Shown piece by piece: positions 17,159 through 25,098 of a DNA stretch of 64,000 bases. Under the pieces are notes generated by a model. That model made no database searches. It was not told the DNA's origin and was given only the letters and a program-made list of their open reading frames with translations. This DNA is from Micromonospora sediminimaris (GTDB lineage: Bacteria > Actinomycetota > Actinomycetes > Mycobacteriales > Micromonosporaceae): NCBI GenBank assembly GCA_900112325.1, contig FOLJ01000022.1:53949-117948 (forward strand), given 5' to 3'. Positions within the stretch are counted from its first letter, which is position 1; each line of letters opens with the position of its first letter. The position numbers were made by a program, and so were the translations under genes.

Positions 17159-17211
17159 TTGTCCACCGGGTTGTCCACAGGCCCGACTCGTTGTCCACAC
17201 CGTTGTCCACA
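17159..17211 (+). promoter_or_regulatory. Array of four same-strand DnaA boxes
   Basis: TTGTCCACC (17159-17167), TTGTCCACA (17171-17179), TTGTCCACA (17191-17199) and TTGTCCACA (17203-17211) all point the same way, with start-to-start spacings of 12, 20 and 12 bases. TTGTCCACA is the high-affinity DnaA box of Streptomyces and other high-GC actinobacteria. The array lies between the response regulator and the DUF485 gene, just before a TTGACA hexamer (17218-17223). Confidence 0.75.
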
Positions 17212-17251
17212 GGCCGCTTGACAATCCCGCCGGGCGGACGAGACTGCCGGG

Positions 17252-17698
17252 ATGGCCGCCGAGGATGCACTGCCGGCACCCCGCCGACCCGATCCGCCCG
17301 GAACCATCGACGAGGGCGTCGGGTCCGGGCCGCCCGCGCGTACCCGGGTGGTGTTGGCCGAGGTCTCCCGCCGGCCGCACTGGCCGGCGGGCACCCACAC
17401 CGAGCTGACCCAGCAGACCCGGGTCGGTGAGGCACTCGTCCGCGGTCTGGTCCGCGCGCAACTGGCCCTGGCCCTGCAACTGTCGGCGGTGGTGCTGGTC
17501 GGGCTCGGCGGGCTGCCCTGGCTGTTCGCCATCGCCCCCTCGGTCGGCCGGATGACAGTGCTCGGCGTCAACCTGCCGTGGCTGCTGCTCGGGGTGCTCT
17601 CCTTCCCGTTCCTGGTGGCCGTCGGCTGGACGTACGTCCGACTGGCCGAGCGCAACGAGCAGGACTTCACCGACCTGGTCCAGCGGCCGGAGCGCTGA
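17252..17698 (+). CDS. DUF485 small membrane protein (symporter partner)
   Basis: A 148-residue protein with a hydrophilic N-terminus (about 1-65) and two transmembrane helices (about 70-96 and 106-133) in the DUF485 pattern (LTQQTRVGEALVRGLVRAQLAL, then VTVLGVNLPWLLLGVLSFPF in similar form). DUF485 proteins are almost always encoded just before an acetate/pyruvate-type sodium-solute symporter, as here: its stop is 1 base from the next start. It is probably an accessory subunit. A TTGACA hexamer lies at 17218 but no good -10 is visible. Confidence 0.8.
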   Translation: MAAEDALPAPRRPDPPGTIDEGVGSGPPARTRVVLAEVSRRPHWPAGTHTELTQQTRVGEALVRGLVRAQLALALQLSAVVLVGLGGLPWLFAIAPSVGRMTVLGVNLPWLLLGVLSFPFLVAVGWTYVRLAERNEQDFTDLVQRPER

Positions 17699-17699
17699 C

Positions 17700-19340
17700 G
17701 TGGGCAACGATCTCGTCGTACCGGCGATCGTGGCGGTCACCCTGGTCACCGTCGCCATCGGCTTCTACGGGCTGCGGCTGGCCCGCACCACCTCCGACTT
17801 CCTGGTCGCCTCCCGGGTGGTCAGCCCCACCTGGAACGCTGCCGCGATCGGCGGCGAGTACCTGTCGGCGGCGAGTTTCCTCGGCGTCGCCGGGCTGATC
17901 CTCAAGTACGGCGTGGACGTGCTCTGGTACCCGGTCGGGTTCGCCGCCGGATACCTGGCCCTGCTGCTGTTCGTGGCCGCGCCGCTGCGCCGGTCCGGCG
18001 CGTTCACCCTGCCCGACTTCTGCGAGCTGCGGCTCGGGTCCCGCCGGCTACGGACGCTGGCCACCGTCTTCGTGATCTTCATCGGCTGGCTCTACCTGGT
18101 GCCGCAGCTTCAGGGCGCCGGCCTGACGCTGGCCACGCTGGCCGGCTCGCCGTACCCGGTCGGTGCGCTTGTGGTGGCCGCCGTCGTGACCGCGAACGTG
18201 GCCCTGGGTGGGATGCGGGCGGTCACCTTCGTGCAGGCGTTCCAGTACTGGCTCAAGCTGACCGCGCTCGCCGTACCGGCGATCTTCCTGGCCCTGCAGT
18301 GGCAGTCCGACGGCCGTCCGGCGGTGACCCCGCCGGACGGGGCCACGTTCCGGACGGCAACCACAGTCGTGGTCGAGCAGCAGGCCGTGCTCACCCTCGC
18401 CGACGGCCAGACCCTGGAGGTACGCCCCGGCGACGAGCTGAGCTTCGCCGAGGGCGAACCGGTGCCGGAGGTCTCCGGGGTGGCCAACGGGGCCACCGAC
18501 TGGTTGCTGCCCAGTGACGCCGGTTCCGACGACCGGGGGCTGTTCGGCACGTACTCGCTGATCCTGGCCACCTTCCTGGGCACCATGGGGCTGCCGCACG
18601 TCCTGGTGCGCTTCTACACCAATCCCGACGGGGCCGCCGCCCGCCGGACCACCCTTGTGGTGCTGGCTCTGGTCGGCGTCTTCTACCTGCTGCCCACCAT
18701 CTACGGCGTGCTGGGCCGGATCTACACACCACAACTGCTGATCACCGGTCAGACCGACGCGGTGGTGGTGCTGCTGCCCGAGGCGGCACTCGGTGCCGGG
18801 ACCACCGGTCGCCTACTGGCCGCGCTGGTCGCCGCCGGGGCGTTCGCGGCCTTCCTGTCCACCTCGTCCGGGCTGCTCACAAGCGTCGCCGGGGTGATCT
18901 CCACCGACGTGCTCGGTCGAGGTTCGGTGCGCGGCTTCCGGCTGGCGACGGTGATCGCCGGGGTGGTGCCGACGGTCCTCGCCCTCAACGTCTCCGGCCT
19001 GGACGTCTCGCAGGTGGTGGGCCTGGCGTTCGCGGTCGCCGCGTCCAGTTTCTGCCCGCTGCTGGTGCTCGGCATCTGGTGGCGGGGCCTCACCGACGCG
19101 GGTGCCGCCGCCGGCATTCTGGTCGGCGGCGGCGCCGCCGTGACCTCGGTCCTGATCACCGTCCTCGGTCCGGCCATGACCGGCTGGCCGGCCACCCTCA
19201 TCGCCCAGCCGGCCGCCTGGACGGTGCCGCTGGCCTTCACCGTGATGATCGCGGTCTCGCTGGCCACCCGCCGCCGCGCCCCGGCCGACATCGGCCGCAC
19301 CATGCTCCGCCTGCACGCCCCCGACGCCCTCCGCTCGTGA
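17700..19340 (+). CDS. Sodium:solute symporter (ActP/MctC-like monocarboxylate permease)
   Basis: A 546-residue SSS-family transporter with about 13 transmembrane helices. The early motif GGEYLSAASFLGVAGLI matches ActP-type acetate permeases, and the paired DUF485 gene supports that subgroup. A hydrophilic extracytoplasmic segment (about 205-280) is longer than in the E. coli protein but common in actinobacterial relatives. The likely substrates are acetate, pyruvate or propionate, with cation symport. GTG 17700 is 1 base after the DUF485 stop. The upstream LytS/LytTR pair may control it. Confidence 0.87.
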   Translation: MGNDLVVPAIVAVTLVTVAIGFYGLRLARTTSDFLVASRVVSPTWNAAAIGGEYLSAASFLGVAGLILKYGVDVLWYPVGFAAGYLALLLFVAAPLRRSGAFTLPDFCELRLGSRRLRTLATVFVIFIGWLYLVPQLQGAGLTLATLAGSPYPVGALVVAAVVTANVALGGMRAVTFVQAFQYWLKLTALAVPAIFLALQWQSDGRPAVTPPDGATFRTATTVVVEQQAVLTLADGQTLEVRPGDELSFAEGEPVPEVSGVANGATDWLLPSDAGSDDRGLFGTYSLILATFLGTMGLPHVLVRFYTNPDGAAARRTTLVVLALVGVFYLLPTIYGVLGRIYTPQLLITGQTDAVVVLLPEAALGAGTTGRLLAALVAAGAFAAFLSTSSGLLTSVAGVISTDVLGRGSVRGFRLATVIAGVVPTVLALNVSGLDVSQVVGLAFAVAASSFCPLLVLGIWWRGLTDAGAAAGILVGGGAAVTSVLITVLGPAMTGWPATLIAQPAAWTVPLAFTVMIAVSLATRRRAPADIGRTMLRLHAPDALRS

Positions 19341-19496
19341 GGAAGCACCCTTCCGGAGCAGGCCCTGCTGCGGCAGGTCGCCGACCGGCTGCCCGCGCGG
19401 TGGCCCGGGCTTCCATGCTGGTCCGACTCGGGGATGAGCTGCGGATCCTCCTCCGGTCGGGCGGCGGGCTGGTCGGCACGGGATACGGTCGGGCGC

Positions 19497-20261
19497 ATGA
19501 CTGGTGAGCACCCGGCGCTGGCGCTACGCGGCCTGGCCAAGAGCTTCGACGGCAAGGTCGCGGTGGCCGGCGTGGATCTCGACGTCCCGGCCGGCTCGTT
19601 CTACGGGCTGCTCGGCCCGAACGGCGCCGGTAAGACCACCACCCTGTCCATGGCGGTCGGGCTGCTCCGGCCCGACGCCGGCGGCGCCTGGGTGCTGGGC
19701 CATGACGTGTGGGCCGACCCGGTCACCGCGAAGCAGCTGCTCGGCGTCCTGCCGGACGGGGTACGCCTGTTCGACCGACTCAGCGGAGCCGAGCTGCTCG
19801 CGTACCACGGTCTGCTGCGCGGCATGGACCCGGCCGTGGTCGACCAGCGGGCGGCCGAGCTGCTCGACGTGCTGGCCCTCGCCGACGCCGGTCGGACGCT
19901 GGTGGTCGACTACTCCGCCGGCATGAAGAAGAAGATCGGGCTGGCCTGTGCGTTGCTGCACGGGCCCCGGCTGCTCGTGCTTGACGAACCGTTCGAGGCG
20001 GTCGACCCGGTCTCGGCGGCGCTGATCCGGGACATCCTCAAGCGGTACGTGGCCGGCGGCGGGACGGTGGTCTTCTCCAGCCATGTCATGGAGGTCGTGC
20101 AACGGCTCTGCTCACACGTGGCGATCCTCGCCGAGGGGACCATCAAGCGGGTCGGCACCCTGGAGCAGGTACGCGGCGACCGTTCGCTGGAAGACGTCTT
20201 CGTCGAGGTGGTCGGCGGGCGTACCGCCACCGGTGAGGAGCTGGCGTGGCTGTCCCGGTGA
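19497..20261 (+). CDS. ABC transporter ATP-binding protein
   Basis: A 254-residue nucleotide-binding subunit of a type-2 exporter. It has Walker A GPNGAGKTTT (about 39-48), the signature segment YSAGMKKKIGLACALL in place of LSGGQ, Walker B LLVLDEPFEAVD, and the H-loop SSHVMEV. The variant signature (SAGMKKK) is common in drug/lipid exporter ATPases. ATG 19497 follows TACGGT (19484-19489) by 7 bases. It overlaps the permease start by 16 bases, so the two are translationally coupled. Confidence 0.92.
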   Translation: MTGEHPALALRGLAKSFDGKVAVAGVDLDVPAGSFYGLLGPNGAGKTTTLSMAVGLLRPDAGGAWVLGHDVWADPVTAKQLLGVLPDGVRLFDRLSGAELLAYHGLLRGMDPAVVDQRAAELLDVLALADAGRTLVVDYSAGMKKKIGLACALLHGPRLLVLDEPFEAVDPVSAALIRDILKRYVAGGGTVVFSSHVMEVVQRLCSHVAILAEGTIKRVGTLEQVRGDRSLEDVFVEVVGGRTATGEELAWLSR

Positions 20262-21937
20262 CCGCACCGGCGAACCGGGTGCGGCCGGTCTCGGCGCGTC
20301 ACTTCGTCCGGCTCAAGCTGCGGGTGATGGGCAACAACTTCCGCGGTCAGGGCTGGCGGGTGGCGTTGTTCCTGGTCGGCTCGCTGATCGGGCTCTGGTT
20401 CGCGGTCGGTGCCTTCTTCGGCCTGGCGGCTCCCGGGCTGGTTGGCGACGACCGGTACGCCCTGCTGGTCGCCGCGTTCGCCGGTGGGCTGACGGTGCTC
20501 GGTTGGCTGCTGCTGCCGCTTGTCTTCTTCGGCGTCGACGAGACACTCGACCCGGCCCGGTTCGCGCTGCTGCCGCTGTCCCGACGCACCCTGGTGACCG
20601 GGCTGTTCGCGGCGGCGCTGGTGAGCGTACCCACGGTCGCCGTGCTGCTGGGCCTCTCCGGCCTGGTGGTCACCGCCGGGGTGTTCGGCGGCTGGTCGGC
20701 TGCCCTGGTCAGCGCCGTCGGGGTGGTCTGCGGGCTGCTCCTCTGCGTCGCCGGTGCCCGAGCGGTGACCAGCGCATTCGCCTCCATGCTGCGCTCCCGC
20801 CGGGTACGCGACCTGGCCGCCGTCCTGCTCGCGGTGCTCGCCGCGTCGCTCGGCCCGTTGCAACTCGCCGGCGTGGCGGCGATCCAGGACACCGACTGGG
20901 GCCGGCTGACCGGCGTGGCGACGGTGATCGGCTGGACCCCCTTCGGTGCCCCGTGGACGGCGGGCATCGACGTGGCGCAGGGCCGGGCCTGGGCCGCACC
21001 CGTGAAGCTGCTGATCACCGTGGTGACGATCGTCGCGCTGCTGGCCTGGTGGTCACGCTCGCTGGAGTCGGCGATGGTGGGCGCGGCGAGTGCCGGACCC
21101 ACCCGGGCACGGCCCGGAGTCACCGGCGGCGTGGTGGCCCAGCTCTTTCCCCGGGCCACCGGCTGGCTGCGCCGGGATCGCTTCGGTGCCCTGGTCGCCC
21201 GGGAGGCCCGCTACTGGTGGCGGGACGCCCGACGACGCGCCAACCTGATCACCATCGCGGTGGTCGGTCTCTTCGTGCCGGTGATGGTCAACTTCGGTGG
21301 ACAGGGTTTCACGTTCGACAGCGACCAGGGTTTCAGCGCCGCGGGGGAATCCTCGCCGGTGCTGGTCAGCCTCTCGATGCTCTTCGTCGGGCTGCTCGCC
21401 GCCGTGACCCTGGCGAACCAGTTCGGCTTCGACGGCAGCGCGTACGCGGCGAACGTGGTGGCCGGCGTACCGGGTCGACTGGAGTTGCGCGCCCGGATCA
21501 CCGCGTTCTCGCTCTACGTGCTGCCGATGCTGGCTGTGGTTGCCGTGGTGATCGCGCTGGTGCTCGGCGAGCCGACCTGGATCGGATTCATGGCGGGTGC
21601 GCTGGTCGCCACCTACGGTGCCGGGCTGGCGGTCAACTCGTTCGTCTCCGTGCTGGGCGCATACTCGCTGCCGGAGACGAGCAACCCGTTCGCGATGAAC
21701 AGCGGGGCCGGGGTGGTGAAGGGAATGCTGACGCTGCTGGCCATGGTGGCCACCAGCGCGCTCGCCGCACCGATGGTGCTCGCCGCGGCACTGCTCGGCG
21801 ACGCCTGGCTCTGGCTGGGCCTGCCGTTGGGCGTCGCCTACGGCGTCGGCGCGGCGCTGCTCGGCGCCTACCTGGCTGGCGACGTGCTGGACCGTCGCCA
21901 ACCCGAGCTGCTCGCCCTGGTCACCCCGCGCCGCTGA
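20246..21937 (+). CDS. ABC transporter permease (ABC-2-like, about 12 helices)
   Basis: A 563-residue polytopic membrane protein, the partner of the overlapping ATPase. The hydrophobic segments group into two halves separated by a hydrophilic stretch with a Trp/Arg-rich amphipathic motif (VAREARYWWRDARRRANLI, about 314-332). Substrate and direction are unknown. GTG 20246 was preferred because GAGGAG (20235-20240) is 5 bases before it; GTG 20258 would give a 4-base overlap. Confidence 0.8.
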   Translation: MAVPVTAPANRVRPVSARHFVRLKLRVMGNNFRGQGWRVALFLVGSLIGLWFAVGAFFGLAAPGLVGDDRYALLVAAFAGGLTVLGWLLLPLVFFGVDETLDPARFALLPLSRRTLVTGLFAAALVSVPTVAVLLGLSGLVVTAGVFGGWSAALVSAVGVVCGLLLCVAGARAVTSAFASMLRSRRVRDLAAVLLAVLAASLGPLQLAGVAAIQDTDWGRLTGVATVIGWTPFGAPWTAGIDVAQGRAWAAPVKLLITVVTIVALLAWWSRSLESAMVGAASAGPTRARPGVTGGVVAQLFPRATGWLRRDRFGALVAREARYWWRDARRRANLITIAVVGLFVPVMVNFGGQGFTFDSDQGFSAAGESSPVLVSLSMLFVGLLAAVTLANQFGFDGSAYAANVVAGVPGRLELRARITAFSLYVLPMLAVVAVVIALVLGEPTWIGFMAGALVATYGAGLAVNSFVSVLGAYSLPETSNPFAMNSGAGVVKGMLTLLAMVATSALAAPMVLAAALLGDAWLWLGLPLGVAYGVGAALLGAYLAGDVLDRRQPELLALVTPRR

Positions 21938-21960
21938 CCGCCGGCTGCTGGACCGCCGCT

Positions 21961-21990
21961 GACCGTCGCTGACCGTCGCTGACCGTCGCG
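21961..21990. repeat. Three tandem copies of a 10-base unit
   Basis: GACCGTCGCT is repeated three times (the last copy ends in G instead of T), directly after the permease stop and just before the family A hairpin at 21994. Confidence 0.85.
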
Positions 21991-21993
21991 CCA

Positions 21994-22045
21994 GATGCGG
22001 CATGTCGCGGCATCCCTACCGGGAGATACCGCAACATGCCGCATC
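21994..22045. repeat. Imperfect inverted repeat (family A, copy 2)
   Basis: The left arm begins GATGCGGCATGT and the right arm ends ACATGCCGCATC, with GCGG/CCGC and GGGA/TCCC inner pairs around a TACC loop. Bases 21997-22016 match 18 of 20 bases of the arm at 11008-11027. It lies after the ABC permease gene and may terminate that transcript. Confidence 0.7.
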
Positions 22046-22089
22046 GCGCCAGCGGTAGCCGAGGCCGAGAACCGGACGGACGGGTCACA

Positions 22090-22620
22090 ATGTTTCACGT
22101 GAATCATGAGCCGGGTGCCCGGATCCACCACACCGACCCGTTCGCCGCGCCGGCCGACCAACGTTCGCCCGTACGCCGGCTGCGGGGGCGGCTCGCCGCG
22201 CCGGTGACCCTCTGGACGGCACCCGGGCCGGCCGGGCTGACGGTGTCGTCGACCCTGGTCGCCGAGGGCGAGCCGGGACGGCTGCTCGGACTGGTCGACG
22301 CCGAGTCGGAGTTGTGGGCGGCGGTCGAGGAGACGGGGCGGTTCGCCGTGACACCGCTCGGTCCATCACACCGACAGCTCGCCGACCGGTTCGCCGGCTT
22401 GTTCCCGTCACCGGGTGGCCTCTTCGCCACCGGCACCTGGCTCGACACGCCGTACGGTCCGGTGCCGGGCGACGCGGGTGGCTGGGCCGGTTGCCGCCTC
22501 GACGGCAGCCGGGAGTACGGCTGGGGCCTGCTGGTGGAGGCGACCATCGAGCGCGTGGAGCTGGCCGACGACGCCGAGCCGCTGCTGCACCACCGGGGTC
22601 GCTACCGGGAACTGGCCTGA
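22090..22620 (+). CDS. Flavin-reductase-like (FMN-binding split-barrel) protein
   Basis: A 176-residue protein with the flavin reductase-like pattern: RLAAPVTLWTAPGPAGLTVSS, where the flavin phosphate loop is TVSS, followed by WAAVEETGRFAVTPLG and LADRFAG. It is expected to bind FMN and to reduce flavin or serve a monooxygenase, although no partner gene is adjacent. ATG 22090 is the first base of a parS-like site, so the first five codons (MFHVN) are set by that site. A longer frame to 22036 is possible but runs through the hairpin. Confidence 0.65.
   Translation: MFHVNHEPGARIHHTDPFAAPADQRSPVRRLRGRLAAPVTLWTAPGPAGLTVSSTLVAEGEPGRLLGLVDAESELWAAVEETGRFAVTPLGPSHRQLADRFAGLFPSPGGLFATGTWLDTPYGPVPGDAGGWAGCRLDGSREYGWGLLVEATIERVELADDAEPLLHHRGRYRELA
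22091..22106. promoter_or_regulatory. parS: parS-like centromere site
   Basis: TGTTTCACGTGAATCA matches the conserved bacterial parS palindrome at 15 of 16 bases (consensus has AACA at the end). parS sites bind ParB and cluster around oriC in actinobacteria. The site overlaps the start codon of the flavin-reductase-like gene. Confidence 0.7.
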
Positions 22621-22664
22621 CCGTCACGACGGGCCCACCACCCGCTCCTTTAGGCTGACCAGTC

Positions 22665-23639
22665 ATGAAGGTTGAGCAGCGCTTCGGTCCCGGTCATCGG
22701 ATCCTGGTCACCGGCGGTGCCGGTTTCGTTCCGTCGCACCTGGTGGATTCCCTGATCGAACGCGGCTGCACGGTCGTCGTCCTCGACAACTTCGTCACCG
22801 GGTCCAAGGAAAACGTCGCGCACCTGCTCGACACGCCGAACTTCACCCTGGTGGAAGCCGACATCGCCGACGGCCTGCCCAGCCATCCGGCGTTGGCGGA
22901 ACGATTCGACGCCATCCTGCACATGGCCTCACCGGCCAGCCCGACCGACTTCGAGAAGCTGCCGGTGGAGATCCTTCGGGTCGGCTCGGTGGCCACCCTG
23001 CACCTGCTGGAGCGGGCCGCCGCCGACGGCGCCCGGTTCCTGATGGCCTCCACCTCCGAGGCGTACGGCGACCCGAAGGAACACCCGCAGCGGGAATCGT
23101 ACTGGGGCAACGTCAACCCGATCGGCATTCGCAGCGTCTACGACGAGGCGAAGCGGTTCTCGGAGGCCGCGACGATGGCGTACCGCCGCAGTCGCGGGGT
23201 GGACACCGCGATCGTGCGGATCTTCAACACCTACGGGCCGAGAATGCGGCCGGACGACGGTCGGGCCATCCCGACCTTCATCTCCCAGGCGCTACGCAAC
23301 GAGCCGATCACCGTGCACGGGACCGGCAACCAGACCCGTTCCATCTGCTATGTCGCCGACCTGGTCCGGGGCATCCTGCTGCTGCTGGACTCCACCGAGA
23401 GCGGGCCGGTGAACTGCGGCACCGAGCACGAGATGAGCATGCGGGAGCTGGCCGAGACGATCGTGTCACTCTGCGGCAGCCGGTCCGAGGTGACCTACGT
23501 CACGCGCAGTGCCGACGACCCGGAGATGCGCCGTCCGGACCTCACCCTCGCCCGCGAAGCACTCGGCTACGAGCCCACCGTCGCTCCCGAGGAGGGACTG
23601 CGGCGCACCATCGACCACTTCCGCCAGCGGCTGGGGTAG
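22665..23639 (+). CDS. NAD-dependent epimerase/dehydratase, UDP-glucuronate decarboxylase-like
   Basis: A 324-residue extended short-chain dehydrogenase. The catalytic triad is visible as ASTSEAYGDP and YDEAKRF (Tyr-x3-Lys), with RIFNTYGPRM, GNQTRSICYV and RRPDLT typical of UDP-xylose synthases (UDP-glucuronate to UDP-xylose). The Rossmann loop reads GGAGFVPSH, so the third Gly of GxxGxxG is Pro. ATG 22665 follows TAGGCT (22651-22656) by 8 bases. Its position before three LCP genes suggests a nucleotide-sugar donor for a wall glycan. Confidence 0.87.
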   Translation: MKVEQRFGPGHRILVTGGAGFVPSHLVDSLIERGCTVVVLDNFVTGSKENVAHLLDTPNFTLVEADIADGLPSHPALAERFDAILHMASPASPTDFEKLPVEILRVGSVATLHLLERAAADGARFLMASTSEAYGDPKEHPQRESYWGNVNPIGIRSVYDEAKRFSEAATMAYRRSRGVDTAIVRIFNTYGPRMRPDDGRAIPTFISQALRNEPITVHGTGNQTRSICYVADLVRGILLLLDSTESGPVNCGTEHEMSMRELAETIVSLCGSRSEVTYVTRSADDPEMRRPDLTLAREALGYEPTVAPEEGLRRTIDHFRQRLG

Positions 23640-23703
23640 TCGACACCGACGGCGCACCGCTCGGTAGGGGCGGGATTGGCTCGTGCTGCGTACATTGAGT
23701 TAC

Positions 23704-24927
23704 ATGTCAGCAGCCATTCCCGCCGCGCTACCGGCCCTCCGCCTGCACCGCAGCGCCGGCCGGGCAGCGGTGCCGGGCCCGGGACGCGGAAGCCGGGCCA
23801 ACCCGCCGGCCGACACCCGGTGGCACCCGGCGTACGACGATGAGCCGAGCCCGGCCGGCGGCGCGGGAGGACCACGCGGTCCGCTGGGTCCGGGCGGGCC
23901 CGGCGGCGGTCCGTCACCGCGGCGGCGACCGCACTGGCGTCGTATCGCGCTGGTGGCCGGGGTCGCCGTGCTGGTGCTGGCCCTGATCGGCGGCGCGGGA
24001 GCCTGGTTCTACGCCCGCAGCCTCGACAACAACATGGCGCGGACCGACCCGTTCTCGGAGATCACCGGTGACCGGCCGCCGAAGGCGGTCAACGGCGCGC
24101 TGAACATCCTGATGGTGGGCACCGACTCGCGGGATCCGGACGCGCCGATGGACCGGGCCGGCGAGTGGCGGGCCGACACGATCATCGTCATGCACATCCC
24201 CGCCGACCACAAGCAGGCGTACCTCGTCTCCATCCCGCGGGATCTCTACGTGCCGATCCCGGAGAGCGCCGGGGCCGGATGTGAGACGGGCCAACGGCGC
24301 AAGATCAACGCCGCGTTCGCGTTCGGTGGACTGCCCCTGGCGGTACGCACTGTCGAGTGCTTCACCGACGTGCACATCGATCACGTGATGGCCATCGACT
24401 TCGCCGGGTTCAAGCAGGTCACCGACGCCCTCGGCGGGGTGGACCTGGAGGTGGAGCGGACCATCACCTCGATCCACAAGCCGTACCGGAAGTTCACCAA
24501 GGGCACCAACCACATGAACGGCACCGAGGCCCTGGACTGGATCCGCCAGCGCAAGCAGTTCCCGGACGGCGACTTCGCCCGGATGCGCCACCAGCAGGAT
24601 TTCCTGCGGGCGCTGATGGACAAGGCGGCCAGCTCGGGCACGCTTACCAACCCGAAGAAGCTCAACGCCTTCCTCCAGTCGGTCACCGAAGCGGTCACCG
24701 TCGACCAGGGCTTCTCGCTCACCGACATGGCGGTGCAGTTCCGCAACCTGCGCGGCGAGAACCTGACCTTCGTCACCAGCCCACACCTGGGCAGCCAGAC
24801 CATCAACGGCGAGTCGGTGGTCGTCTCGGACCGGGAGAAGGCGCTGACCATGTACCGGGCGATGGCCGCGGACACGATGGCCGACTGGATGCAGGCCAAC
24901 AAGCAGCCGGCCAACGGCAACGGCTGA
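23704..24927 (+). CDS. LytR-CpsA-Psr (LCP) family glycopolymer ligase 1
   Basis: A 407-residue membrane-anchored protein: a Gly/Pro/Arg-rich cytoplasmic N-terminus (1-78), one transmembrane helix (about 80-100), then an extracellular LCP domain. LCP landmarks are LNILMVGTDSRDP, RADTIIVMHIP, YLVSIPRDLYV, KINAAFAFGG, ALDWIRQRKQFPDGDFARM and RHQQDFL; the Arg/Asp residues bind the pyrophosphate of a polyprenyl-linked glycan. LCP enzymes attach teichoic acids, capsule or arabinogalactan to peptidoglycan. ATG 23704 follows TACATT (23691-23696) by 7 bases. It is the first of three tandem LCP genes. Confidence 0.92.
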   Translation: MSAAIPAALPALRLHRSAGRAAVPGPGRGSRANPPADTRWHPAYDDEPSPAGGAGGPRGPLGPGGPGGGPSPRRRPHWRRIALVAGVAVLVLALIGGAGAWFYARSLDNNMARTDPFSEITGDRPPKAVNGALNILMVGTDSRDPDAPMDRAGEWRADTIIVMHIPADHKQAYLVSIPRDLYVPIPESAGAGCETGQRRKINAAFAFGGLPLAVRTVECFTDVHIDHVMAIDFAGFKQVTDALGGVDLEVERTITSIHKPYRKFTKGTNHMNGTEALDWIRQRKQFPDGDFARMRHQQDFLRALMDKAASSGTLTNPKKLNAFLQSVTEAVTVDQGFSLTDMAVQFRNLRGENLTFVTSPHLGSQTINGESVVVSDREKALTMYRAMAADTMADWMQANKQPANGNG

Positions 24928-24947
24928 GCACCAGCGACTACCGGAAC

Positions 24948-24981
24948 GGCCGATCGTCCACTTAGTTGTGGACGATCGGCC
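24948..24981. terminator. 14-bp perfect hairpin after LCP gene 1
   Basis: GGCCGATCGTCCAC (24948-24961) and its inverse (24968-24981) enclose TTAGTT. It begins 21 bases after the LCP1 stop. The separation suggests that LCP2 has its own promoter; TAAAGT at 25055-25060 is a possible -10. Confidence 0.75.
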
Positions 24982-25098
24982 AAACCAGCAGGATGACGCG
25001 GCGGAGAACGTGAACTGGACACCACACGAACTCGCCAGCACCGGAATGCGAACGTAAAGTGTTCCCGCCCCCTTCTGCGTACACGAGCTGGAGCACGC

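Noticed and set aside
17159..17211. The array as the chromosomal origin itself
   Set aside because: oriC of these bacteria has many more boxes in both orientations between dnaA and dnaN, and neither gene is here.
17218..17251. Full sigma-70-type promoter starting with TTGACA at 17218
   Set aside because: The -35 hexamer is perfect but no TANNNT lies 16-19 bases downstream.
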